Below are positions 1 through 8,772 of a DNA stretch of 64,000 nt, piece by piece. The notes beneath the pieces were generated by a model. The model was given only the letters and a program-made list of their open reading frames with translations, had not been told where the DNA came from and made no database searches. Origin of the DNA: Aestuariibaculum sp. M13 (GTDB taxonomy: Bacteria; Bacteroidota; Bacteroidia; Flavobacteriales; Flavobacteriaceae); NCBI RefSeq assembly GCF_024723255.1, contig NZ_JANIAC010000004.1, forward strand, positions 124,001 to 188,000, read 5' to 3'. A program made the translations under genes and the position numbers. The number at the start of each line of letters is the position of its first letter. Positions within the stretch are counted from its first letter, which is position 1.

Positions 1-1
1 G

Positions 2-1840
2 AAGGATTTATTAGAGCATGTTGAAGACGTTGTTTTAGATCGTCGTGATGATGCTACCGAGCGTTTACTTGAGTTTGCCGAAACTGTAAAAGGGACAAAA
101 GCCGAAAAAACAGTCGATTTATCTTGGCGTGAAAATCCTGTTCAGGATCGTATTACTCATGCTTTGGTAAAAGGAATTGACGCTTTTATTATTGAAGATG
201 TTGAAGCAGCCAGATTAGAATCTGAAAAGCCAATTGATGTGATTGAAGGTCATTTAATGATTGGTATGAATGTGGTTGGTGATTTGTTTGGCGCTGGTAA
301 AATGTTCTTGCCTCAGGTGGTAAAATCAGCTCGTGTGATGAAGAAAGCCGTAGCCTATTTAAATCCGTTTATTGAAGCTGAAAAGTCTGAAGAATCAGAG
401 CCTGTTGGAAAAGTATTAATGGCAACTGTAAAAGGAGATGTTCACGATATTGGTAAAAATATTGTAAGTGTGGTGTTGGCATGTAACAACTACGAGATTA
501 TCGATTTAGGGGTTATGGTTCCACCAGAAAAAATTATTGAAACAGCCATTAAAGAGCGTGTTGATGCTATTGGACTTTCGGGATTAATTACACCATCGCT
601 TGATGAAATGGTGTATTTAGCAAAGGAAATGCAGCGCGAGAATTTTAGTGTGCCGTTGTTAATTGGTGGAGCAACCACTTCAAAAGCACATACAGCTGTA
701 AAAATTGATCCGCAGTACGAAAATGCCGTGGTTCATGTTAACGATGCATCGCGTGCAGTTACCGTTGTAGGTGATTTGTTAAACAAGAAAACATCAAATG
801 AATACGTTGCTAAACTTAAAAAAGACTACGATGAATTCCGTGAGAAGTTTTTAAAACGCGGAAAAGAGAAATCGTTTATTTCTATTGAAGAAGCACGTAA
901 ACGTAAATATAAAATTGATTGGGAACAGACTGAAATTATAAAACCTAAGGAATTAGGTGTTCAGATGTTGAAGCAATTAAGCTTGAAAGAATTAGTGCCT
1001 TACATCGATTGGAGTCCGTTTTTTAGAAGCTGGGATTTACATGGTAAATTCCCGGATATTTTAACGGATAAGGTTGTTGGTGAGCAGGCTTCTATTATGT
1101 ATAAAGAGGCTCAGGAGATGATTGAAGAAATCATTGCGAAGCAACTTTTAAAACCAAAAGCGGTTTTCGGATTGTTTGAAGCGAATAGCATCAATGATGA
1201 TGATATTTCGGTTCAGAAGAAAGGAAAAGAAGTAGCCGTGTTCAGAACGTTGCGTCAGCAATTAAGCAAGCGTGAAGGGATTCCTAATCATGCGTTGGCC
1301 GATTTTATTGCGCCTAAAGAGAGTGGTAAAACCGATTATATCGGTGCGTTTTGTGTGGGGATTTTTGGTGCTCAGGAATTAGCTGATGATTATCGTGCAA
1401 AAGGCGATGATTACAACGGTATTATGGCTCAGGCTATCGCCGATCGTTTTGCTGAAGCTTTTGCCGAATATTTACACAAGCAAATTAGAACGAAGCACTG
1501 GGGGTATGCTGATGATGAAGATTTAACAAACGACGATTTAATTAAAGAAAGTTACAAAGGTATTCGTCCGGCACCGGGCTATCCGGCGTGTCCAGACCAT
1601 TTAGAAAAAGAAACCATTTGGGAACTTTTAGATGTTGAAAACATTATTGGTGTTAAATTAACAGAGAGTTTAGCGATGTGGCCAGCAGCTGCGGTTTCTG
1701 GGTATTATTTTGCAAACCCTGAAGCGAAGTACTTTGGTTTAGGTAAAATTACCGACGATCAGGTAACCGATTATGCAAATCGTAAAGGCATAGATAAATC
1801 GAAAGCCGATAAATGGTTACATCCAAATATCGCTGACTAA
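2..1840 (+). CDS. metH: Methionine synthase, cobalamin-dependent (C-terminal part)
   Basis: This is the 3' part of B12-dependent methionine synthase, which transfers the methyl of 5-methyltetrahydrofolate to homocysteine in the cytoplasm. The reading frame is open from base 2, so the ATG-less stretch before base 164 is coding and the gene starts outside the window. The cobalamin module is clear: the cap helices come first, then DVHDIG (bases 437-454), whose His is the lower axial cobalt ligand, then the GLSGL and GGATTS segments. The C-terminal AdoMet-binding reactivation domain carries RPAPGYP (about 1564-1584). The last 612 residues are present; whether the homocysteine and folate domains are on the same polypeptide cannot be seen. 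metF lies downstream and makes the folate substrate. Confidence 0.95.
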   Translation, partial: KDLLEHVEDVVLDRRDDATERLLEFAETVKGTKAEKTVDLSWRENPVQDRITHALVKGIDAFIIEDVEAARLESEKPIDVIEGHLMIGMNVVGDLFGAGKMFLPQVVKSARVMKKAVAYLNPFIEAEKSEESEPVGKVLMATVKGDVHDIGKNIVSVVLACNNYEIIDLGVMVPPEKIIETAIKERVDAIGLSGLITPSLDEMVYLAKEMQRENFSVPLLIGGATTSKAHTAVKIDPQYENAVVHVNDASRAVTVVGDLLNKKTSNEYVAKLKKDYDEFREKFLKRGKEKSFISIEEARKRKYKIDWEQTEIIKPKELGVQMLKQLSLKELVPYIDWSPFFRSWDLHGKFPDILTDKVVGEQASIMYKEAQEMIEEIIAKQLLKPKAVFGLFEANSINDDDISVQKKGKEVAVFRTLRQQLSKREGIPNHALADFIAPKESGKTDYIGAFCVGIFGAQELADDYRAKGDDYNGIMAQAIADRFAEAFAEYLHKQIRTKHWGYADDEDLTNDDLIKESYKGIRPAPGYPACPDHLEKETIWELLDVENIIGVKLTESLAMWPAAAVSGYYFANPEAKYFGLGKITDDQVTDYANRKGIDKSKADKWLHPNIAD

Positions 1841-1853
1841 TAGTTAAAGAATT

Positions 1854-2102
1854 ATGACAGTCGATTTTATAGAATTATCGTTAGGAAGCCACATGATTTC
1901 TCATGGTTATGATGCTGAAAACAATGAAGTTTTAGAGCATGTGGTTGTTGAAGGTTTTTCTAAAAAAGTGGTTGCTATTTCAAGAATAAAATCGGTTAGT
2001 GAAAAGTATATTTTAACCGATTATACCAACGGGCGATGGATTTACTGGGAGTATGAAGAAGATTACGACTACGTAAAGAAGTTGTTGGTAAGCTTGCGTT
2101 AG
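1854..2102 (+). CDS. Small conserved-type hypothetical protein, 82 aa
   Basis: A short gene 13 bases after metH and in the same direction, probably in the metH-metF transcription unit. The product is acidic, has no signal peptide or membrane segment, and is rich in aromatic residues near the end (WIYWEYEEDYDY). I do not recognise a family. The stop codon falls inside the end of a dispersed intergenic repeat (2096-2197), so the last two or three codons may have been supplied by that element. The position between metH and metF suggests a link to methionine or folate metabolism, but nothing in the protein itself shows this. Confidence 0.7.
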   Translation: MTVDFIELSLGSHMISHGYDAENNEVLEHVVVEGFSKKVVAISRIKSVSEKYILTDYTNGRWIYWEYEEDYDYVKKLLVSLR

Positions 2103-2197
2103 CGATTGCCGTGGTATCCTTTTTAGAGGAACGATAAAAAGATAAAGCAGAAAGCGCGACCGAGGCCCTGAACTAAATTCAGGGTATTGGTAACGCC
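2096..2197 (-). repeat. Dispersed intergenic repeat, copy A
   Basis: An element of about 102 bases bounded by inverted ends gcgtta / taacgc. Read on the minus strand it begins GGCGTTACC, contains CGGTCGCGCTTTCTGC and ends CAATCGCTAACGC. A second, shorter copy in the other orientation lies at 23648-23707 and shares these blocks in the same order. An internal perfect hairpin, ccctgaa-ctaaa-ttcaggg, lies at 2166-2184 and is absent from copy B. The element starts inside the last codons of the preceding gene. It resembles intergenic repeats that I recall from other Flavobacteriaceae; that memory needs a database search. Confidence 0.6.
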
Positions 2198-2288
2198 AAA
2201 AATATAAGTGGAAGAGTTAACAATTTGTTTCTTTTTCCGTAACAAATAAAAACGATGTAAATAAGACATTTGCAGCAAAATTGAAACC

Positions 2289-2378
2289 ATGAAAAAGATA
2301 CAAAGCGAGGCATTAGTGTTTTTCTTTCAGCTTTTTGTTTTAGGGTTTGCTGCGTTAACGGTGGCTTATTTTATCTAA
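2289..2378 (+). CDS. Possible 29-residue membrane peptide
   Basis: A short reading frame (ATG at 2289, TAA at 2376-2378) between the repeat and metF. It encodes a basic N-terminus (MKKIQ) followed by about 20 hydrophobic residues ending FAALTVAYFI, the pattern of a single-pass membrane peptide. It ends 24 bases before metF and runs in the same direction. No clear Shine-Dalgarno sequence is present, as is usual here. A chance reading frame of 29 codons is possible, so the call rests only on its single-span composition and its clean position. Confidence 0.35.
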   Translation: MKKIQSEALVFFFQLFVLGFAALTVAYFI

Positions 2379-2402
2379 GATAAAAACTGATAGAAATTCA
2401 GC

Positions 2403-3359
2403 ATGAAAGTAACAGATCACATTAAAAAAGCGAACGGAAAGACTTTATTTTCTTTTGAAGTGATCCCGCCGCAAAAGGGTAAAAATATTCAGGATTTATA
2501 TAATAATATCGATCCGTTAATGGAATTTAATCCGCCGTTTATTGATGTCACAACTTCGCGAGAAGAGTATGTGTATGTCGATAAAGGTAACGGACTTTTA
2601 GATAAACGTATTACTCGAATGCGTCCTGGAACGGTGGGGATTTGTGCTTCTATTATGCATAAGTACAACGTAGATGCTATTCCGCATTTATTATGTGGTG
2701 GATTTACCAAAGAAGAAACTGAATATGTTCTTGTTGATTGTCACTATTTAGGTATTGATAATGTAGTGGCTTTACGTGGCGATTCAAGAAAAGACGAGCC
2801 CTATTTTGTGCCAACTAAAGGTGGACATGCTTATGCTACTGGTTTAGTTCAGCAGATTTCAAATTTAAATAACGGAAAGTATTTACATGACGAAATCGAA
2901 GTGGAACACAACTACGATTTTTGTGTTGGTGTAGCGGGTTACCCTGAAAAACACATGGAAGCGCCATCGCTTAACACCGATTTAAAACGCTTAAAAGAAA
3001 AGGTTGATGCTGGTGCTGATTATGTGGTAACTCAAATGTTTTTCGATAATAAAAAGTATTTTGACTTTGTTGAAAAAGCACGCGAAATTGGAATTACTGT
3101 GCCTATTATTCCAGGAATTAAGCCTATTGCTGTTAAACGTCATTTACAAATTTTACCACAGGTATTTAAAATCGATTTACCAGAGGACTTAATTGATGCT
3201 GTTGAAGCATGTAAAGATAATAACGCGGTTAGACAGGTAGGAATCGAGTTTGCCATTCAGCAGTCTAAAGAGTTGAAAGAAGCTGGCGTACCATTTTTAC
3301 ATTACTATTCGATGGGTAAAAGCGATAATATAAAAGCGATTGCATCGGAATTGTTTTAA
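2403..3359 (+). CDS. metF: Methylenetetrahydrofolate reductase
   Basis: MetF reduces 5,10-methylenetetrahydrofolate to 5-methyltetrahydrofolate using an FAD cofactor in a TIM-barrel fold, and so supplies the methyl group used by MetH upstream. The 318-residue length is normal for the family. Visible family segments are FEVIPP near the N-terminus, with the catalytic Glu, then NVVALRGDSRKDEP in the middle, and ADYVVTQMFFD followed by VPIIPGIKP. The start MKVTDHIKKA fits flavobacterial MetF. The gene is co-directional with metH and probably part of the same methionine unit. Confidence 0.96.
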   Translation: MKVTDHIKKANGKTLFSFEVIPPQKGKNIQDLYNNIDPLMEFNPPFIDVTTSREEYVYVDKGNGLLDKRITRMRPGTVGICASIMHKYNVDAIPHLLCGGFTKEETEYVLVDCHYLGIDNVVALRGDSRKDEPYFVPTKGGHAYATGLVQQISNLNNGKYLHDEIEVEHNYDFCVGVAGYPEKHMEAPSLNTDLKRLKEKVDAGADYVVTQMFFDNKKYFDFVEKAREIGITVPIIPGIKPIAVKRHLQILPQVFKIDLPEDLIDAVEACKDNNAVRQVGIEFAIQQSKELKEAGVPFLHYYSMGKSDNIKAIASELF

Positions 3360-3486
3360 TAATTCTGTTACTTTTGCTTACTCACATGGTGAGTAAAAAA
3401 TAAATCGAGGGTATTTGTGCTGTATCATCTTGTATAAAATAGGAGAAACAGCACAGAACCAAAGATTTGAAAAGTAACAAGTTTTA
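3360..3486. other. Gap after metF with two inverted repeats
   Basis: This gap holds a perfect hairpin, ttactcac-atg-gtgagtaa (3378-3396), and a second pair gtgctgt (3417-3423) / acagcac (3448-3454) with a longer loop. The first hairpin is followed by A residues rather than T residues on the plus strand, so it is not a good intrinsic terminator for metF. Either structure could protect the 3' end of the metF message or sit in the 5' untranslated region of the next gene. No function is shown by the sequence. Confidence 0.4.
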
Positions 3487-4584
3487 ATGAAATCGTTTTT
3501 AACCTACACCTTTTTATTGTGTTCTTTAGTTGTGTTCGGGCAGCAAAAAACACATTCTTCTTATATTGATTTAAGTTACTTTAGAGGGAATATCGCTCTG
3601 CATAATAATGATATTCTCCACTTAATAGAAGGACATCCTGAAGGTTATATTTTAAGCTGGAATAAAAAAACTTACGGTTATAACGATTGGGAACAGCGTT
3701 ATAATTACCCTGATTATGGAGTAACCTATGTTTATCAAAATTTAAAAAGTGATGCTTTAGGTACAGTAGCTTCAGCTTATGCGCATTACAATTTTTATTT
3801 TTTAAATAGAAATTTAATGTTTCGTGTTGCTCAGGGAATCGCTTACACCGATCGTCCTTACGATAAGGTCGATAATTACCGAAATATAGCTTTCGGATCA
3901 CACATACTAAGTAGTACGTTTGCGATGCTTAACTATAAAAAGGAACGCGTTTTCGGGCGTTTTGGTGTGCAGGCGGGTTTGTCTTTAATTCATTATTCGA
4001 ATGCGAATGTTAAAGCACCGAATTTGAGTACTAATTCCATGACTTTAAATGTTGGTGTTACTTATAATATTGATGAAGAAGAGCCCGAATATTCAACTAC
4101 TCTTCAAGGTGTCAAAGAAAAATTCACAGAGCCTATAAAATATAATCTTGCATTTAGAACCGGAATCAATGAAAGTGATGTGGTTGGTTCTGGGCAGTTT
4201 CCGTTTTATGTTGCTTCGGCTTACGCCGATAAGCGCATTAATGTGAAAAGTGCACTTCAGTTGGGTGTTGATGCATTTTTCTCAAAGTTTTTAGAGGAAT
4301 TGATTTATTACCAAAGTGTCTCTTATCCTGAAGAGAATGTTTCGGGAGACGAAGATTATAAACGTGTAGGGATTTTTGCAGGTCACGAATTATTTGTTAA
4401 CCGTATATCGTTAGTCACCCAATTTGGTTATTATGTTTATTATCCGTTCGATTTTGAAGGGCGCACCTATTTGCGTATTGGTTTAAAACGTTATTTTGGA
4501 AACAAATTTTTTGGAGCCATGACCTTAAAATCACACGGGGCTAAAGCAGAGGCTGTTGAATTTGGAATTGGGGTAAGATTATAG
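3487..4584 (+). CDS. Outer-membrane acyloxyacyl hydrolase / PagL-like lipid A deacylase
   Basis: A 365-residue protein with a Sec signal peptide (MKSFLTYTFLLCSLVVFGQQ) and alternating aromatic and polar stretches typical of an outer-membrane beta barrel; it ends in a hydrophobic beta-strand (EFGIGVRL). About residue 165-180 it carries LIHYSNANVKAPN, the His-x-Ser-Asn segment that holds the catalytic His and Ser of PagL-type lipid A 3-O-deacylases. The family's catalytic Glu is not obvious at the expected spacing, so activity is not certain. It is followed 3 bases later by a lipoprotein gene, probably co-transcribed. Confidence 0.7.
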   Translation: MKSFLTYTFLLCSLVVFGQQKTHSSYIDLSYFRGNIALHNNDILHLIEGHPEGYILSWNKKTYGYNDWEQRYNYPDYGVTYVYQNLKSDALGTVASAYAHYNFYFLNRNLMFRVAQGIAYTDRPYDKVDNYRNIAFGSHILSSTFAMLNYKKERVFGRFGVQAGLSLIHYSNANVKAPNLSTNSMTLNVGVTYNIDEEEPEYSTTLQGVKEKFTEPIKYNLAFRTGINESDVVGSGQFPFYVASAYADKRINVKSALQLGVDAFFSKFLEELIYYQSVSYPEENVSGDEDYKRVGIFAGHELFVNRISLVTQFGYYVYYPFDFEGRTYLRIGLKRYFGNKFFGAMTLKSHGAKAEAVEFGIGVRL

Positions 4585-4587
4585 ATT

Positions 4588-5334
4588 ATGAAGAATTTAA
4601 TTTACATTTTAAGCTTAGTTTTCTTTTTCGCTTGCGACAGTGAAAATGCTGGCGATTGTTTTCAAAAAACAGGGGCTATTATTCAGCAGGAATTTACGGT
4701 TGAAGCATTTACAAAAATATTGGTAAATCGCGACATCGAGTTAATTGTAAAACAAGGAGCAGAGCAAAAGGTAGTTGTTGAAACCGGTGAAAATTTAATA
4801 AATGATGTTGAAGCAGTTGTAGATAATGGACAACTTATTTTAACTGATAATAACACCTGTAACTATGTTCGAGATTATGGGGTTACAAAGGTTTTAGTAA
4901 CATCTCCAAATATTACTGAAATTAGAAGTTCAACGCAATATGATATTAGTTCCGATGGTGTGTTGACTTATCCGAGTTTAACACTGTTATCTGAAAGTTT
5001 TAATGCGCCCGATAGCTTTACCAGTGCTAATTTTAAACTTCAAGTTAATAATAATACATTACGTGCAGTATTTAACAATGCGTCGAATTGTTATTTTTCA
5101 GGACAAACAAATAATCTGAATGTTACGTTTGCTTCTGGAACTTCGCGTTTTGAAGGGGAGAATCTTATTGCTCAGAATGTAACGATTTGGAATCGTAGTT
5201 CTAATGATATGATTGTGAATCCGCAGCAATCTATAAAAGGAAAAATATCTGGTGTTGGAGACGTTATTGCCGTAACCAAACCAGATATTATTGATGTTGT
5301 TGAAGAATATAAAGGCCGATTAATTTTCAAATAA
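4588..5334 (+). CDS. Head GIN domain (DUF2807-type) lipoprotein
   Basis: A 248-residue predicted lipoprotein: MKNLIYILSLVFFFAC gives a lipobox with Cys16. The rest matches the head-GIN/DUF2807 pattern: EFTVEAFTKILVNRDIELIVKQG, then a repetitive beta-helix-like body rich in Asn and Ser, and a final GVGDV. Such proteins are usually surface or periplasmic anchored and their substrate is unknown. It follows the PagL-like gene by 3 bases. Its last 15 bases overlap the end of ackA, which runs the other way, so there is no room for a conventional terminator between the two. Confidence 0.78.
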   Translation: MKNLIYILSLVFFFACDSENAGDCFQKTGAIIQQEFTVEAFTKILVNRDIELIVKQGAEQKVVVETGENLINDVEAVVDNGQLILTDNNTCNYVRDYGVTKVLVTSPNITEIRSSTQYDISSDGVLTYPSLTLLSESFNAPDSFTSANFKLQVNNNTLRAVFNNASNCYFSGQTNNLNVTFASGTSRFEGENLIAQNVTIWNRSSNDMIVNPQQSIKGKISGVGDVIAVTKPDIIDVVEEYKGRLIFK

Positions 5335-6507
5335 TTCAACCGCCTGCTTAGCAATTTCTAATTCTTCATTAGTAGGAATCACTAAAATTTTTGTTTTAGA
5401 ATCCTCTGTATTTATTTCTCTAGTGTCTTTAGATCTGACACTATTTTTGGTTTTATCTAAATCCAGACCAAAGAAATCCATATCCTGACAAACCAATTGA
5501 CGAATAGTTTGTGAGTTCTCACCGATTCCGGCAGTAAATACAATAGCATCTAATCCATTTAAAACAGCTGCATAAGCACCTATATATTTTTTAATACGGT
5601 AAGCATTCATCTCTAAAGCTAACTGGCAATCTTTATTGCCTTTTTCAGCCATGGTTTCAATATCTCTTAAATCACTGTAACCAGTTAACCCAAGCATACC
5701 ACTTTGCTTGTTTAAAAGAGTGTTAATTTGCTTTAAATCGTAGCCTAATTTATCTTTTAAATGGAAAATTACTGATGCATCAATATCTCCCGATCTTGTT
5801 CCCATAATTAACCCTGAGATAGGAGAGAAACCAAGGGAGTGGTCTATGCTTTCGCCATTCTTGATAGCCGTCATACTACACCCGTTTCCTAAGTGAATAG
5901 TAATGATTTTAGATTCTTTTTTACCCAAATATTCAATGGCTTTTTCCGAAACGTATTTATGACTGGTGCCATGGAAACCGTATAAGCGAATGCGATGTTC
6001 TGTTAACAATTCGTTTGGAATAGCAAATTTATAGGCCTTTTCCGGAATGGTTTGATGAAACGCCGTATCGAAAACAGCTACCTGTTTAGCATTAGGAAAA
6101 ATATCTTCAGCAACTTCGATGCCTTCTAAATTGGCAGGGTTATGAAGCGGTGCTAAAGCAATCAGGTCTTTAATTTTATCTTTAACCACTTTAGTGATTT
6201 CGGTTGTGTCACTAAACGATTTGCCTCCGTGTACCACACGATGTCCAACTATGGCAATGTCGTCTGGAGATTTAATAACGCCAACCTCTTTACTTAATAA
6301 ATGTTGAGATACAAGTTTTAAAGCACTTCGATGATTTAAGATTGAAGTTTCAATTTCAATCGCTTTTTTCTTATTGTCATATTTAAAAATGGCATCATTA
6401 AAACCAATACGTTCAACAACTCCTGAACAGATAATGGTTTCTTCCGGCATGGAAAATAATTGAAATTTAAGGGATGAACTTCCCGAGTTTAAAACTAATA
6501 CTTGCAT
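5320..6507 (-). CDS. ackA: Acetate kinase
   Basis: Converts acetyl phosphate and ADP to acetate and ATP in the cytoplasm, the second step of the Pta-AckA acetate pathway. The 395-residue protein shows the family start VLNSGSSSLKFQLF, VGHRVVHGG, FDTAFHQT, the catalytic-His segment GFHGTSHKYVS, HLGNGCSM and FTAGIGENS. It lies 4 bases downstream of pta and is certainly co-transcribed with it. Its 3' end overlaps the opposing DUF2807 gene by 15 bases. Confidence 0.98.
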   Translation of the reverse strand: MQVLVLNSGSSSLKFQLFSMPEETIICSGVVERIGFNDAIFKYDNKKKAIEIETSILNHRSALKLVSQHLLSKEVGVIKSPDDIAIVGHRVVHGGKSFSDTTEITKVVKDKIKDLIALAPLHNPANLEGIEVAEDIFPNAKQVAVFDTAFHQTIPEKAYKFAIPNELLTEHRIRLYGFHGTSHKYVSEKAIEYLGKKESKIITIHLGNGCSMTAIKNGESIDHSLGFSPISGLIMGTRSGDIDASVIFHLKDKLGYDLKQINTLLNKQSGMLGLTGYSDLRDIETMAEKGNKDCQLALEMNAYRIKKYIGAYAAVLNGLDAIVFTAGIGENSQTIRQLVCQDMDFFGLDLDKTKNSVRSKDTREINTEDSKTKILVIPTNEELEIAKQAVELFEN

Positions 6508-6511
6508 GTTA

Positions 6512-8602
6512 TTATTCTTCTTGAGCTTGAATTGCGGTTATTATAACTGTACTGTATATATCTTCTACTGTACAGCCTCTACTTAAATCGTTTACAGGTT
6601 TGTTAAGTCCTTGTAACATTGGGCCAATAGCAAGAGCACCAGTCTCTCGTTGAACGGCTTTATAGGTGTTGTTTCCGGTGTTTAAATCTGGGAATATTAA
6701 TACGCTTGCTTGTCCGGCAACTTCAGATTCTGGTAATTTGCTTTTACCAATTTTCATGTCTACGGCAGCATCATATTGAATTGGACCTTCAATTTTTAAT
6801 TGTGGATCTTTTTGTTTTACAATTTCGGCAGCTTCACGTACTTTATCTACATCGGCACCTTTTCCTGAAGCACCAGATGAGTACGATAACATAGCTACTT
6901 TAGGTTCGATACCAAAGTTTTTAGCACTTTCGGCCGATTGGATTGCTATTTCGGCAAGTTCTGCCGCATTTGGGTTCGGGTTAATGGCGCAATCACCAAA
7001 TACAGAAACACGATCTTCTAAACACATAAAGAAAATAGAAGAAACAATATTTACCCCAGGTTTTGTTTTAATAAATTGTAGGGCAGGACGTAAGGTGTGT
7101 TGTGTGGTATGTACCGCACCAGAAACCATACCGTCGGCATGTCCTTTATAAATCATCATGGTTCCAAAGTAAGATACATCTGTCATAGCATCGCGAGCCA
7201 TTTCAAGATTTACATTTTTATGTTTTCTTAATTCGTAGAAGGTATTAACATAATCGTCGTAATATGGTGACGTTGTTGGAGATACTATGTTAACATCTTC
7301 AATATTTAATGGAATGTCTAATTTTTCAACACGTTCTTTAATTTTGTCTTTGTCACCAATTAAGGTGATGTCGACAACTTGCGCAGCAATTAATTTTGCG
7401 GTTGCACGTAATACACGTTCGTCGTAACCTTCGGGAAGAACGATGTGTTTTTTGTTTTTTAAAGCGCGTTGTAATAAGTTGTACTGAAACATTCTTGGCG
7501 TGAATATTTCAGATTCGAAAGTGATTAATTTATCAGCTAAATGATCTGTATTGGTATATTTTTCAAAAACCGAAATTGCTGAATTAATTTTTTCAGTGTT
7601 TTCAGCGTAGATTTTAGATTTTGTTTTGCCAATGCGGTTTGTAGCATAATAGGTGCCTTCTTTCAAGCTGATAATTGGCACAATACTCGAAAGTCCTTCG
7701 ATTAATTGTAAAATAGGATCTTCAGGAATTAAACCACCTGTTAAAACAATACCCGAAATTTTTGGGTAATTTTTAGAAATGTTCGCTTGTAAAGCTCCTA
7801 AAATAATATCGGCGCGATCTCCAGGAGTAATTACCAGAGCGTTATCTTTTAAATGTGTTAAATAGTTACGCAATTGCATAGCTCCCACACTGTAATTTTC
7901 AATCAGGTTGTTTAAATGGTCTTTTCCAAAAAGCACCGTTCCATCAAGAAGTTTTACTATTTCTTTTACGGTTGGGCTTGCTAAACTTGCTATTTTAGGA
8001 ATTACTGTTATATCGGTATTTTGTGGTATACGCGATTGCAGTAATTCTTTTAAAGGTTCTACATCAATAGGGTTTACTTTGTTGGCAATAATAGAAAGTA
8101 CATCGACTTCTTGTTTAAAAGTGTCGTGAGCTAATTGTACATTATCTATAATTTCCTTTACACTTTTGTTATCCCCTTGAGAAACTATAATTACTGGTAA
8201 ACTCAGGTTTTTAGAGATTAGCATGTTAAGGTCTAACTCTAAAGTTGAATTTTCACTTGAAAAGTCGGTACCTTCAACTAATATATAATCGAAACGTTCT
8301 TCTAAATATTTGTATTTGGTAATAATTTGATCGATAACATCTCCAGACTTACCTTGGTTATATAGATCTAAAACCTCATTACGAGTAAAGGCATAGGCAT
8401 TTTTATAATTGATGTCAATCTCGAAATGAGAAAGTACGGTATGGATATGGATATCTGTTTCATCAGATTTTGGATTATCAATAATAGGACGGAAGTATCC
8501 TACTTTTGCGGTTTTACCTAAAAGCATACGCATTAAGCCTAAAACCACTACAGATTTTCCACTATTAGGTTCTATGGTTGCAACATAAATTCCTTTACTC
8601 AT
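6512..8602 (-). CDS. pta: Phosphate acetyltransferase, long form
   Basis: Converts acetyl-CoA and phosphate to acetyl phosphate. The 696-residue size is that of the long Pta: an N-terminal P-loop domain like dethiobiotin synthetase (IEPNSGKSVVVLG, about residues 11-23), a DRTGG-like middle domain (about 220-330, with TPGDRADI), and the C-terminal catalytic PTA domain from about residue 375 (FQYNLLQRALKNKKHIVLPEG; then FGDCAINPNPNA and YSSGASGKGADV). It is the first gene of the pta-ackA operon, and a good promoter lies just upstream at 8661-8690. Confidence 0.97.
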   Translation of the reverse strand: MSKGIYVATIEPNSGKSVVVLGLMRMLLGKTAKVGYFRPIIDNPKSDETDIHIHTVLSHFEIDINYKNAYAFTRNEVLDLYNQGKSGDVIDQIITKYKYLEERFDYILVEGTDFSSENSTLELDLNMLISKNLSLPVIIVSQGDNKSVKEIIDNVQLAHDTFKQEVDVLSIIANKVNPIDVEPLKELLQSRIPQNTDITVIPKIASLASPTVKEIVKLLDGTVLFGKDHLNNLIENYSVGAMQLRNYLTHLKDNALVITPGDRADIILGALQANISKNYPKISGIVLTGGLIPEDPILQLIEGLSSIVPIISLKEGTYYATNRIGKTKSKIYAENTEKINSAISVFEKYTNTDHLADKLITFESEIFTPRMFQYNLLQRALKNKKHIVLPEGYDERVLRATAKLIAAQVVDITLIGDKDKIKERVEKLDIPLNIEDVNIVSPTTSPYYDDYVNTFYELRKHKNVNLEMARDAMTDVSYFGTMMIYKGHADGMVSGAVHTTQHTLRPALQFIKTKPGVNIVSSIFFMCLEDRVSVFGDCAINPNPNAAELAEIAIQSAESAKNFGIEPKVAMLSYSSGASGKGADVDKVREAAEIVKQKDPQLKIEGPIQYDAAVDMKIGKSKLPESEVAGQASVLIFPDLNTGNNTYKAVQRETGALAIGPMLQGLNKPVNDLSRGCTVEDIYSTVIITAIQAQEE

Positions 8603-8660
8603 GGTATATGTATTTTGTTTATAAAATCGAGTTGTAGCTTGTCATTATTGAAAGCTTATG

Positions 8661-8690
8661 CAAAATTAAAACCAATAATATTAACACAAA
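8661..8690 (-). promoter_or_regulatory. Promoter of pta-ackA
   Basis: On the minus strand, TTTG (8690-8687) is followed after 18 bases by TAATTTTG (8668-8661), a full match to the Bacteroidota -33/-7 pattern TTTG...TAnnTTTG. Transcription would start near 8654, giving a leader of about 50 bases before the pta ATG. The assignment rests on consensus and position only. Confidence 0.6.
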
Positions 8691-8703
8691 TGACATTTGT
8701 CAT
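8690..8703. promoter_or_regulatory. Candidate operator palindrome upstream of pta
   Basis: A perfect palindrome atgaca-tt-tgtcat touches the upstream edge of the pta -33 element. A wider inverted pair, ttaacaca (8681-8688) and tgtgttaa (8716-8723), surrounds it but is not concentric. TGACA/TGTCA half-sites at this position suit a dimeric activator or repressor of the pta-ackA operon. Which regulator binds, if any, is not shown. Confidence 0.4.
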
Positions 8704-8772
8704 GCTTTTAAGTAATGTGTTAATAAACATTAGTAATTTATGATTTTTTAACTAAAAATCAAATTCTAAGGT

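Noticed and set aside
1-163. metH starting at an internal TTG codon (base 164)
   Set aside because: The frame is open and clearly MetH-like from base 2, so the gene enters from outside the window rather than starting at 164.
2166-2184. Hairpin ccctgaa-ctaaa-ttcaggg as a terminator or riboswitch for metF
   Set aside because: There is no T run, and it lies inside a dispersed repeat; copy B has no such hairpin and is not near a methionine gene.
3378-3396. Hairpin after metF as a terminator
   Set aside because: The stem is perfect, but it is followed by A residues rather than T residues in the direction of metF transcription, so it is listed only as an inverted repeat.
5320-5334. Possible frameshift or misassembly where two genes overlap
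   Set aside because: Both reading frames are complete and end normally; a 15-base overlap of converging stops is credible in a compact genome.
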